This document shows positions 1 to 5,539 of a stretch of 6,783 bases of DNA, in pieces (within the stretch, counting starts at the first letter, position 1; every line of letters starts with the position of its first letter). Position numbers and translations under genes: made by a program. Origin of the DNA: Bacillota bacterium. GTDB lineage: Bacteria; Bacillota; DTU025. The notes beneath the pieces were generated by a model. The model saw nothing but the letters and a program-made list of their open reading frames with translations. It made no database searches and had not been told where the DNA came from. Location: positions 1-6,783 of the forward strand of contig DUWJ01000086.1 in assembly GCA_012842765.1 (NCBI GenBank), read 5' to 3'.

Positions 1-208
1 ATGGATCGAACGGATCATGTAGCCCCGGCCTCCCAGGCCGAGCCGGCACAAACAGGCCACTAAGCTCAGTCTGCTTGTTGAAGACCGTTTCCCCGCTCTC
101 TCGCCACAAACTCGCTTGGCTCCTTATCTCAGAAGGAGTAAATATGATGCCCAAGCGCTCCTTTTCGGCGCCATCGAGACCGATCAATCTGTCAAGTTCG
201 CACGTCAT
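1..208 (-). CDS. SIS-domain sugar-phosphate isomerase/deaminase, AgaS-like (N-terminus only)
   Basis: An open frame runs from an ATG at 208-206 to the window edge, giving 69 complete codons without a stop. A strong ribosome binding site (complement of 217-226, GGGGGAGAGG) lies 8 bases upstream. The visible protein has a TPSEIRSQASLW stretch at residues 24-35. This resembles the conserved N-terminal 'T..EI..QP.lW' segment before the SIS domain in AgaS-type proteins, which convert galactosamine-6-phosphate or related sugar phosphates in the cytoplasm. The catalytic SIS fold, including the expected 'TGAGTS' phosphate-binding loop, lies outside the window, so the family call rests on one segment. 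It is the third gene of a minus-strand set after a ROK repressor and a ROK kinase, which suits a sugar-phosphate enzyme. The kinase stop is 119 bases upstream with no clear terminator between, so cotranscription is likely. It could instead be another SIS protein, such as a GlmS-like deaminase. That this is a real gene is more certain than its function. Confidence 0.6.
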   Translation of the reverse strand, partial: MTCELDRLIGLDGAEKERLGIIFTPSEIRSQASLWRESGETVFNKQTELSGLFVPARPGRPGLHDPFDP

Positions 209-227
209 GGATGCATCCTCTCCCCCA

Positions 228-253
228 AACTGATCTAGCCGTCAGTTCGGCTA
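228..253 (-). repeat. two interleaved 6-bp inverted repeats upstream of the SIS gene
   Basis: On the minus strand four adjacent arms occur in order: TAGCCG (253-248), AACTGA (247-242), CGGCTA (241-236) and TCAGTT (233-228). Arm 1 is the exact reverse complement of arm 3, and arm 2 of arm 4. The last arm ends one base before the ribosome binding site of the SIS gene. In RNA the two stems would compete or form a strained pseudoknot, because the connecting loops are only 0, 0 and 2 bases. In DNA they could be overlapping operator half-sites. A shorter CGGC-gta-GCCG pairing overlaps arm 1. Function is not known. Confidence 0.35.
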
Positions 254-327
254 CGCCGTACAGGGTGGGCGCGCTCAGCAAACCGCTCCACACGCTGCGA
301 TCCGAAGCTTGGAAGCACATGAAGACC

Positions 328-1251
328 CTAGCTAAGGTCTGCGTATTCCTGTCCAAACTGAGCGGCAGCTCCAATAATGCCTGCGTCGTCGCCAAACGTT
401 GCCCTCTTGATCTCCAATTCTTCCGCAAATGGTGACCTGTAGATCTTTCTGATGCGCATTCTCAAAGGATCGACTATCACATCTTCCACCTGAGAAAGCC
501 CTCCCCCGATCACCACTACATCCGGATCCAGCACATTTATGACATTCACGAAACCCAAAGCAAGATAGTTCACGACCCTATCCATTACATCCACTGCCCG
601 GGGCTCTCCATTCCGGGCGGCCTCAACAACCTCCTCAGACCGCATCCCCGCCGCTCGCGCTATGGCAGGACCGGCAGCAAGACGTTCGAGGCATCCCGCC
701 ATGCCGCAGACGCATCTAGGGCCATCAGGATCTATACATGTATGCCCCATCTCAGAGGCGCTGTTGTGCGCGCCGCGCAGAAGCTTGCCGTTGGCTATAT
801 AGCAGGAAGCTATGCCGGTTCCAAGGGTGACATAAAGAAAGTAATCGCTCTTGCCATGACCTCCGTATATGTACTCTCCCGCAGCGGCCACCGCAACATC
901 ATGATCCACCATCACCGGCAGACCCAGGCGAAGCTCCAACATTCTCTTTACGTTGACTGTTTCCCTAGCCCAGCTTGCATTTACTGCCTGAATAACCTCG
1001 CCGGACTCATGGTCCACACGACCGGGAATCCCTACGCCAACACCCTCCACCTCATTCATATCGAGCCCTGCGACGTCGACCACGGTTCTCACATGCTCGG
1101 CAACGATGTCCATGACCTCATCGGGACCCATATCGCTGCTCCATGCACGCTCTTTCTCGTATGCCAACACCTCGTACCCACGCACCGCTCCCACGCGGAG
1201 ATGAGTGCCCCCAATGTCTACCCCCACCGCCATCCGTCCGCTATCCGCCAA
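328..1251 (-). CDS. ROK-family sugar kinase (glucokinase-like; possible amino-sugar kinase)
   Basis: A complete 307-residue protein of normal length for single-domain ROK kinases, which transfer the ATP gamma-phosphate to a hexose or N-acyl-hexosamine in the cytoplasm. The N-terminal phosphate loop reads VDIGGTHLRVG (residues 11-21) and the second ATP-side loop is LGTGIA (143-148). The general base is expected at D118 in VDHDVAVAAAGE, where the family's usual Asn before this Asp is His. The substrate and zinc region has EMGH (E167-H170) and CVCGMAGCLE (C180-E189), giving zinc ligands H170, C180, C182 and C187. The start used is TTG at 1251, preceded by GGGAG nine bases upstream and with a stop three codons further up. 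An ATG six codons downstream (1233) would give 301 residues with a typical ROK N-terminus but has a poorer ribosome binding site. The gene lies 61 bases downstream of a ROK repressor and upstream of an AgaS-like gene. Free-sugar phosphorylation suggests import without PTS phosphorylation. The exact sugar cannot be read from sequence. Confidence 0.9.
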   Translation of the reverse strand: MADSGRMAVGVDIGGTHLRVGAVRGYEVLAYEKERAWSSDMGPDEVMDIVAEHVRTVVDVAGLDMNEVEGVGVGIPGRVDHESGEVIQAVNASWARETVNVKRMLELRLGLPVMVDHDVAVAAAGEYIYGGHGKSDYFLYVTLGTGIASCYIANGKLLRGAHNSASEMGHTCIDPDGPRCVCGMAGCLERLAAGPAIARAAGMRSEEVVEAARNGEPRAVDVMDRVVNYLALGFVNVINVLDPDVVVIGGGLSQVEDVIVDPLRMRIRKIYRSPFAEELEIKRATFGDDAGIIGAAAQFGQEYADLS

Positions 1252-1284
1252 CTCAAATCACTCCCACACCTGAGCTGTAACCAG

Positions 1285-1309
1285 TGGGACCAATTCAGAA
1301 CATGTCCCA
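1285..1309 (-). repeat. inverted repeat between the two ROK genes
   Basis: TGGGAC (1285-1290) and GTCCCA (1304-1309) are perfect 6-base complements separated by 13 bases, filling much of the 61-base gap between the repressor stop and the kinase start. On the minus-strand transcript this could form a small hairpin after the repressor gene. There is no following U-tract, so it does not look like an intrinsic terminator. It could be an mRNA-stability element or an operator, and its short length makes chance possible. Confidence 0.25.
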
Positions 1310-1312
1310 GAA

Positions 1313-2521
1313 CTACTCTGACTCGGCAAGGTCCCTTAATATCTCCTTCCACAGCAGGGCGCTTGCTCCAACTAGGCCCGCGTCACGTCCGAATTTGGAA
1401 GCTGTAATAGTCACCGCGCTCCCCACCTCAATCAAGACCCGACTCATCGCGGAGCTCCTTGCCGCTTCTATGAACTCGGTGTCCGAGGGACGAATTTGCC
1501 CTCCCAAGATTATGAGTTCAGGGTTGAAGACGTTTATCAGGTTAGCAATCCCAACACCCAAATACTCGCCAGCGCGATGCACTATCCTCCGGGCATTGGC
1601 ATCGCCAGCTTCAGCAGCATCCAACACGTTGAATGGATCGACGTACCGCTCTTCAGGGTCGCCGCTGTGCCCCTCCGCGTCTCTGTCGGATTTTGCAGCC
1701 ATAGAAGATATCGCCCTTAGGCTGGCCATCTGTTCCATACAACCCCAGCTTCCACACTTGCACGCTGGCCCGTCATAGTCAATGCTTACATGCCCAAACT
1801 CGCCAGCCATTCCAGTCGAACCTGTGTAAACCCGTCCATCCAGCAGCATGCCGATGGCAATCCCCGGCCCCACCCAAAGATAAATTGCGTTCTGCATGTT
1901 TTTGGCCGCGCCGTACCATTCCTCGGCAAGGAGGGCAACATGGGTGTCTTTACCGATGAACACCGGATATTCGAAATGCTTCTGAATGGCTGCCTTGATA
2001 GGCACATTGAACCAGTTCAAAGCGACTGATTTGAGCACCGTGCCAGTGGCAGCATCAACCAGACCAGGAGTGGTAACGCCGATTCCAACCACCTGGCCTG
2101 AGCGCGCTTCCGGGGTATCCAGTATCTCATTTATGGCGTCAACTATGTCGGCAACAGTGACTCCTTTCGCAGACCCGATGCGCCGCTCTCCACGGCAAAG
2201 CACGTTGCCGTCCATGTCCAAGAGCGCCGCGATCTGATCTGCCCCGGCGAGGTCCACTGCGACCATGATTCTTGATCCCTTATCAAGCTCCACCAGCTTT
2301 GGTTTGCGTCCTCCCCCGGATCTCCCATAACCAACCTCACGCACGAAACCCTGCTCGATAAAGTTGCTGACGATGTTGGTGACCGCGGCAGAAGTAAGCC
2401 CTGTGAGTCTTGCTATCTCTCGCCTCGTGATGGGCTGGTTCGTCCGTATGACGTCCAGCACAAGCTGTCTGTTGTGGATACCCACCTGAACCGAGTTTCT
2501 GCCCGACTGTTCTTGCCTCAC
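1313..2521 (-). CDS. ROK-family transcriptional repressor (NagC/XylR type)
   Basis: A 402-residue protein with the length and two-part layout of NagC/XylR/Mlc repressors, which bind DNA as oligomers and release it when a sugar occupies the ROK domain. Residues about 15-65 form a winged helix-turn-helix, with ITRREIARLTGL leading into the likely recognition helix SAAVTNIVSNFIEQG (44-58) and a GRSGGGRKP wing (66-74). The ROK domain follows, with EFGH (241-244) and CKCGSWGCME (254-263), so zinc ligands H244, C254, C256 and C261 are intact. The ATP-side signature is degraded: DLAGAD (90-95) replaces DxGGTx and GPGIAIG (218-224) replaces GTGIG, fitting a sensor rather than a kinase. The start is GTG at 2521. 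An in-frame TAA lies six codons upstream, and AAAGGA (complement of 2532-2537) sits ten bases before it. It is the first gene of the minus-strand sugar set and probably controls that set. The inducer is unknown. Confidence 0.93.
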   Translation of the reverse strand: MRQEQSGRNSVQVGIHNRQLVLDVIRTNQPITRREIARLTGLTSAAVTNIVSNFIEQGFVREVGYGRSGGGRKPKLVELDKGSRIMVAVDLAGADQIAALLDMDGNVLCRGERRIGSAKGVTVADIVDAINEILDTPEARSGQVVGIGVTTPGLVDAATGTVLKSVALNWFNVPIKAAIQKHFEYPVFIGKDTHVALLAEEWYGAAKNMQNAIYLWVGPGIAIGMLLDGRVYTGSTGMAGEFGHVSIDYDGPACKCGSWGCMEQMASLRAISSMAAKSDRDAEGHSGDPEERYVDPFNVLDAAEAGDANARRIVHRAGEYLGVGIANLINVFNPELIILGGQIRPSDTEFIEAARSSAMSRVLIEVGSAVTITASKFGRDAGLVGASALLWKEILRDLAESE

Positions 2522-2590
2522 ATTCCCACAATCCTTTTACTAAGACTTTGGCTTTCAGTTTGATAAAGTAGTTCTCCATCTGCTTGGAAA

Positions 2591-2607
2591 CTCCTCCTCC
2601 TTTCTCC
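2591..2607 (-). promoter_or_regulatory. strong Shine-Dalgarno-like tract ahead of an out-of-frame ATG
   Basis: The minus strand carries GGAGAAAGGAGGAGGAG here, one of the strongest ribosome binding matches in the window. An ATG at 2579-2577 follows after 11 bases. Its frame starts MENYFIKLKAKVLVKG, runs into the ROK repressor gene in a different frame, and stops at 2337 (80 codons). The true repressor start at 2521 uses a weaker site. The tract could drive a leader peptide that modulates repressor translation, or it may be a polypurine run without function. Confidence 0.3.
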
Positions 2608-2678
2608 AGAAAGTTTTGTGCCGCGCCCATTTGTGTGTTTGGCTCGAGGTAAACAGATGCAATTCACTCGGCAGTCTT

Positions 2679-2698
2679 GTATGTCGGGGCAGACATAC
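2679..2698. repeat. 7-bp inverted repeat in the divergent region
   Basis: GTATGTC (2679-2685) and GACATAC (2692-2698) are perfect complements around a six-base GGGGCA loop. No T-run follows on either strand, so it is not a typical terminator. It lies about 160 bases upstream of the ROK repressor start and could be its operator or a leader hairpin. No second copy of the sequence was found elsewhere in the window. Confidence 0.3.
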
Positions 2699-2885
2699 TC
2701 ATGATGACGAGAACATTTCGCAGGAGCGTACCCGCGTATGAGTCCAGTTGGATACTTAGTAAGCCATCTAAAAGGCTTCCACAGCCAGCCGAGCCTCGGA
2801 CCACAGACGTCGTACATCAACCTTTAAGTGTTATCTAAGGATTGTCATATGTGCTATGCCCAAAATCAGTAGTGACATTATCACA

Positions 2886-2902
2886 GACGCGTAACACGCG
2901 TC
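2886..2902. promoter_or_regulatory. 17-base perfect palindrome upstream of the plus-strand promoter
   Basis: GACGCGT and ACGCGTC flank a central AAC, giving 7-base perfect arms. The site ends 11 bases before the TTGCAC of the plus-strand promoter. On the minus strand it is adjacent to TGTGATAAT (2885-2877), which resembles an extended -10 box, so it could sit between two divergent promoters. Its sequence differs from the three AT-rich sites downstream, which suggests a different regulator, if any. It lacks a T-run for termination. Confidence 0.4.
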
Positions 2903-2913
2903 CGAAATTGGCA

Positions 2914-2941
2914 TTGCACTTTTGCAGGAATCGTATATAAT
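2914..2941 (+). promoter_or_regulatory. promoter for the XRE-cupin/pot operon
   Basis: A perfect TATAAT box at 2936-2941 is preceded, with a 16-base spacer, by TTGCAC (2914-2919), a weak -35 match with only the TTG conserved. A better -35 word, TTGGCA (2908-2913), is 22 bases away, too far for the usual sigma-A geometry. Transcription would begin near 2948, leaving a leader of about 90 bases before the XRE start codon. That leader contains the operator-like repeats. The strand, spacing and lack of another candidate support the call. Confidence 0.5.
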
Positions 2942-2956
2942 ATCTTAGCGTCGGCA

Positions 2957-2973
2957 GTAAACTTGGAGTTTAC
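2957..2973. promoter_or_regulatory. operator-like palindrome, site 1
   Basis: GTAAACT and AGTTTAC form perfect 7-base arms around TGG. The site begins about nine bases after the predicted transcription start, a position where a bound protein would block RNA polymerase. Its right side, AACTTGGAGTTTACC (2960-2974), recurs with one change at 2990-3004. The likely ligand is the XRE-cupin protein encoded next, since such regulators commonly bind short palindromes in their own leader. Confidence 0.55.
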
Positions 2974-2977
2974 CTGT

Positions 2978-2992
2978 GTTGAACTTTTCAAC
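2978..2992. promoter_or_regulatory. operator-like palindrome, site 2
   Basis: GTTGAA and TTCAAC are perfect 6-base complements around CTT. The site lies between the two copies of the AACTT(G)xAGTTTACC repeat, its centre 20 bases from site 1 and 10 bases from site 3, and overlaps the left edge of site 3. It shares the AACTT word but not the GTTTAC end, so it may be a weaker site or a by-product of overlapping half-sites. Confidence 0.4.
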
Positions 2993-3003
2993 TTGAAGTT
3001 TAC
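2987..3003. promoter_or_regulatory. operator-like palindrome, site 3
   Basis: The core AACTTGAAGTT (2990-3000) is a perfect 11-base palindrome. Aligned with site 1 its right half AGTTTAC is identical while its left half is diverged. Centre-to-centre distance to site 1 is exactly 30 bases, close to three helical turns, so two dimers could lie on the same face of DNA. It ends 24 bases before the ribosome binding site of the XRE gene. Confidence 0.5.
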
Positions 3004-3039
3004 CCGGCCTAAACCCAACAGATAAGCGAGGAGCGACGG

Positions 3040-3582
3040 ATGAAGATAGGGCCAAGAATCAAGAACCTTCGGCTGAAAAAAGGTCTAACCCAGGAAGAGC
3101 TGGGCGAACGCACTGATTTAACCAAAGGCTACATATCCCAAATCGAACGCGACCTGAGCTCGCCGTCGCTGGAAACCTTCTTCGACATTCTTGAAGTGCT
3201 CGGCTGCACGCCCAAGGAATTCTTCAGCGACGAAGAACGTGAGCAAAAGGTCGTGTACACAGATGAGGACCTGACCGAATTCGTCGACGATGAACGGGGT
3301 TACCGCATCCAGTGGCTGGTCCCTGAATCAAATGAAAACGAGATGGAGCCGATTATGCTCACCCTCGAAAAAGGCGGAAGCTTCAAACAGTTCGAGCCTT
3401 CCCTTGCCGACACTTTTGCCTACGTGCTGAGCGGAAGGATCAAAGTTTCGCTCGGAAAACGAACTTACTATGCTAAGGCAGGCCAAACCGTCTACTACCA
3501 AGCATCTGAAGAGCACCAGATTTCCAACGACAATGACGGACCATCAGAATTGCTTCTGGTGGCAACTGATTCCTATTTATGA
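3040..3582 (+). CDS. XRE-family regulator with C-terminal cupin domain (PuuR-like), probable polyamine-responsive repressor
   Basis: A 180-residue cytoplasmic DNA-binding protein. Residues about 5-60 are an XRE helix-turn-helix: IKNLRLKKGLTQEELGERT, then the recognition helix around LTKGYISQIE (27-36) and the typical SSPSLETFFDILEVLG tail. A linker (about 62-100) leads to a cupin barrel (about 105-176). PuuR of E. coli has this architecture and senses putrescine. In this cupin the first metal motif lacks both His (FKQFEPSLADTF, 115-126) and only one His remains in the second (EEHQIS, 157-162), so metal-dependent chemistry is unlikely and ligand sensing is more plausible. GAGGAG (3028-3033) lies six bases before the ATG. 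The gene follows a promoter and operator cluster and precedes potA by 59 bases with no terminator, so it is probably the first gene of the pot operon and represses itself and the transporter. The ligand being a polyamine is inferred from neighbours. Confidence 0.9.
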   Translation: MKIGPRIKNLRLKKGLTQEELGERTDLTKGYISQIERDLSSPSLETFFDILEVLGCTPKEFFSDEEREQKVVYTDEDLTEFVDDERGYRIQWLVPESNENEMEPIMLTLEKGGSFKQFEPSLADTFAYVLSGRIKVSLGKRTYYAKAGQTVYYQASEEHQISNDNDGPSELLLVATDSYL

Positions 3583-3641
3583 TGTAAAGAGTTGTGCATC
3601 GTGCATGATATCCTACTTCCATCCGCGGGGAGGGGACAAGA

Positions 3642-4748
3642 ATGGCCAAAAACACAATCATCCGTTTCAAGAACGTCACCAAACAATACGACGATGACCC
3701 CCCGGTGTTGACAGATGTCAGCTTTGAACTGGAGCGGGGCAAATTCTACACATTGCTCGGCCCTTCCGGCTGCGGAAAAACGACGATCATCCGCTTAATC
3801 GCAGGCTTCGTTGAGCCCACAGTCGGCGAGATCTACTTTGACGGCCAGGAGATAAGCAAGATTCCGCCTGACAAGCGCCGGGTAAACACCATATTCCAGG
3901 ACTATGCATTGTTTCCTCATTTGAACGTGTTCGAGAACGTCGCCTTCGGACTGCGCGTCAAGAGGATGAAAGAAGACGTGATTAGGGAGAAGGTCCGGGA
4001 AGCGCTACGTTTCGTCAATCTGGAAGGCTTGGAGAACCGGGACATTGCGGGTATGTCCGGCGGCCAGCAGCAACGCGTGGCCATCGCGCGAGCCATAGTC
4101 AACGAACCGGAAGTGCTGCTTCTGGACGAACCGCTTTCAGCCCTTGATCTGAAGCTCCGCACGGAAATGCAGTACGAGCTGAGAGAGCTTCAGCGCAGTC
4201 TGGGCATTACATTCGTCTTTGTCACACATGACCAGGAAGAAGCCCTTGCACTTTCCGATGAGGTTTTTGTCTTGAACAACGGTCGGATTGAGCAGCGCGG
4301 AACGCCCATGGACATCTATGATGAGCCGGTCAACAGGTTTGTGGCTGATTTCATAGGCGAATCCAACATTATTTCAGCCACGATGATCAAAGACTACCTT
4401 GTCGAATTTGTCGGCAATCAGTTTGAATGCGTGGACAAGGGATTTCATCCTAACGAACCGGCCGAAGTCGTGATTCGTCCCGAGGACCTGGAGATCACGC
4501 CGAAGGATCAAGGGAAGCTTCAGGTTTACGTGGATTCCCAGCTCTTCCGCGGCGTGCACTACGAGATTTGCTGCTACGACAAGGAAGGCAATGAATGGCT
4601 TGTCCATTCCACCAAAAAAGTAGCGGTAGGCGATGAGATCGGACTCAATTTCGGCCCCGAAGACATACACGTGATGAGGTTGGGCGAGACGGAAGACGAA
4701 TTCGACAGACGTTTGGAGTCGTATGAAGAGGTGCGCCATGCAGGCTAA
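3642..4748 (+). CDS. potA: spermidine/putrescine ABC transporter ATP-binding protein PotA
   Basis: A 368-residue ATPase that powers polyamine import from the cytoplasmic face of the membrane by binding PotB and PotC. All ABC motifs are intact: Walker [10 protein letters not shown] (40-48), Q-loop Q86 in FQDYALFPH, signature MSGGQQQR (138-145), Walker B LLLDEP with D162/E163, D-loop SALD (166-169) and switch H196 in VTHDQEEAL. The C-terminal third (about 240-360) has the regulatory TOBE-type features of this family, including VIRPEDLEI. Length and N-terminal sequence match Gram-positive PotA. The ribosome binding site GGGGAGGGGA (3627-3636) sits upstream of the ATG. The 3' end overlaps potB by 11 bases, which implies translational coupling. 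Assignment to polyamines rather than another substrate of this importer class rests mainly on the potD sequence and the operon. Confidence 0.95.
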   Translation: MAKNTIIRFKNVTKQYDDDPPVLTDVSFELERGKFYTLLGPSGCGKTTIIRLIAGFVEPTVGEIYFDGQEISKIPPDKRRVNTIFQDYALFPHLNVFENVAFGLRVKRMKEDVIREKVREALRFVNLEGLENRDIAGMSGGQQQRVAIARAIVNEPEVLLLDEPLSALDLKLRTEMQYELRELQRSLGITFVFVTHDQEEALALSDEVFVLNNGRIEQRGTPMDIYDEPVNRFVADFIGESNIISATMIKDYLVEFVGNQFECVDKGFHPNEPAEVVIRPEDLEITPKDQGKLQVYVDSQLFRGVHYEICCYDKEGNEWLVHSTKKVAVGDEIGLNFGPEDIHVMRLGETEDEFDRRLESYEEVRHAG

Positions 4749-5538
4749 AGCGCGCAACATCTACCTTATCCCCTATATGCTATGGATCATCATGTTCGTC
4801 ATTGCGCCGATCGTGCTAATTGTCTACTACTCCATGTACGACATTGACGGAGTATGGACTCTCGCAAACTACAAGAGATTCTTTACCCCGGTGTACTTGC
4901 GAATGACGCTGAGGTCGTTTTGGTACGCCATCTTGATCACGGGAGTCTCGCTGATTGTTGCATATCCGACGGCATACTTGCTGACCAAGACAGCACACAA
5001 GGAATTGTGGCTTCTTCTCATCATATTACCGTCATGGATAAACTTGCTTCTCAAGGTGTATGCCTTCATAGGCATCTTGGGGCTCTACGGTCCCATCAAC
5101 TCCTTTCTCGAGCTTGTGGGCATTGGGGCAAAACAGATTCTATTCACAGATTTCAGCTTCATCTTTGTAGCTGTTTACATCTTCATCCCATACATGATAC
5201 TGCCCATATTCAACGCCCTTGAGGAGCTCAACCCGTCCTTGGTTGCAGCAGCCCGCGACCTCGGAGCATCTCCTTGGGCAACATTCCGTCGGGTGATATT
5301 CCCCTTGACGATGGGCGGGGTGAAGTCGGGCTGTCGAGCGGTTTTCATCCCGGCCTTGTCGTTGTTCATGATAACGCGCCTGATTGCCGGAAACAGGGTA
5401 ATCACTTTGGGCACCGCCATTGAACAACATTTCCTTGTTACGCAGGACTGGGGCATGGGCTCTACTCTTGCCGTCTTCCTGATCATTGTAATGGGACTGA
5501 CGATGTTTGTGACAGAAAGTGGAAATCGGGTGAGGTAA
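4738..5538 (+). CDS. potB: spermidine/putrescine ABC transporter permease PotB
   Basis: A 266-residue inner-membrane permease, one of two that form the polyamine channel. Six hydrophobic segments are visible at about 9-32, 60-82, 90-115, 139-160, 200-217 and 242-259. The cytoplasmic EAA loop that docks on PotA is [21 protein letters not shown] (170-190). The segment [22 protein letters not shown] is as I recall it from Gram-positive PotB, and the charged residues just before it (GVKSGCRAV) also appear normal for that group. I choose the ATG at 4738, preceded by GAAGAGG with six to seven bases of spacing, giving [16 protein letters not shown]. An in-frame ATG at 4723 would add five residues but has a poorer site. 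The gene overlaps the potA end by 11 bases and is followed by potC after one base. Confidence 0.93.
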   Translation: MQAKARNIYLIPYMLWIIMFVIAPIVLIVYYSMYDIDGVWTLANYKRFFTPVYLRMTLRSFWYAILITGVSLIVAYPTAYLLTKTAHKELWLLLIILPSWINLLLKVYAFIGILGLYGPINSFLELVGIGAKQILFTDFSFIFVAVYIFIPYMILPIFNALEELNPSLVAAARDLGASPWATFRRVIFPLTMGGVKSGCRAVFIPALSLFMITRLIAGNRVITLGTAIEQHFLVTQDWGMGSTLAVFLIIVMGLTMFVTESGNRVR

Positions 5539-5539
5539 C

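Larger units (their letters stand above)
2522..3039. other. 518-base divergent intergenic region
   Basis: This stretch separates the minus-strand sugar genes from the plus-strand polyamine operon. No convincing gene is visible. A 100-codon minus-strand frame (2820-2518) is Cys/Arg-rich, has no good ribosome binding site and resembles no family I know. From left to right the region holds a strong purine-rich Shine-Dalgarno-like tract on the minus strand (2591-2607), a 7-bp hairpin (2679-2698), a 17-base palindrome (2886-2902), a plus-strand promoter (2914-2941), a cluster of three palindromic sites (2957-3004), and the ribosome binding site of the XRE gene (3028-3033). No riboswitch, tRNA or terminator could be recognised. 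Confidence 0.8.

Noticed and set aside
742..1407. 221-codon plus-strand open frame antisense to the ROK kinase.
   Set aside because: It lies opposite a gene with intact ROK motifs, is rich in His, Arg and Ser, shows no family motif and has no suitable ribosome binding site. It is a shadow of the real gene.
1284..1778. 164-codon plus-strand open frame antisense to the ROK repressor 3' end.
   Set aside because: It mirrors the conserved ROK domain coding sequence and resembles no known protein.
2534..2568. Imperfect inverted repeat (CTTTTACTAA and TTGATAAAG) covering the repressor ribosome binding site.
   Set aside because: It requires a bulge and a mismatch, and the loop is 16 bases, too weak to claim as an operator or a sequestering hairpin.
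2789..2799. Short palindrome CCGAG-C-CTCGG.
   Set aside because: A one-base loop cannot form a hairpin, and 11-base near-palindromes are expected by chance in GC-rich spacer.
2518..2820. 100-codon minus-strand open frame in the divergent region.
   Set aside because: Composition is unlike a real protein (scattered Cys, Arg, Trp, Pro), it has no good ribosome binding site, and it overlaps the repressor start.
2822..3039. Riboswitch in the leader of the polyamine operon.
   Set aside because: No known riboswitch core was recognised, and the predicted leader of about 90 bases is largely explained by operator-like repeats and the ribosome binding site.
3583..3641. Terminator or separate promoter between the XRE gene and potA.
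   Set aside because: No stem with a T-run and no convincing -10/-35 pair are visible. Only a short GTGCAT direct repeat is present, so cotranscription is the simpler reading.
4723..4737. Alternative upstream start for potB.
   Set aside because: The ATG at 4738 has a better spaced GAAGAGG site and yields the usual PotB N-terminus.
5311..5345. Possible frameshift in potB, suggested by charged residues (GVKSGCRAV) before a membrane segment.
   Set aside because: The frame remains open with conserved sequence on both sides, and charged residues at this point appear normal for Gram-positive PotB. The other frames give no better match.
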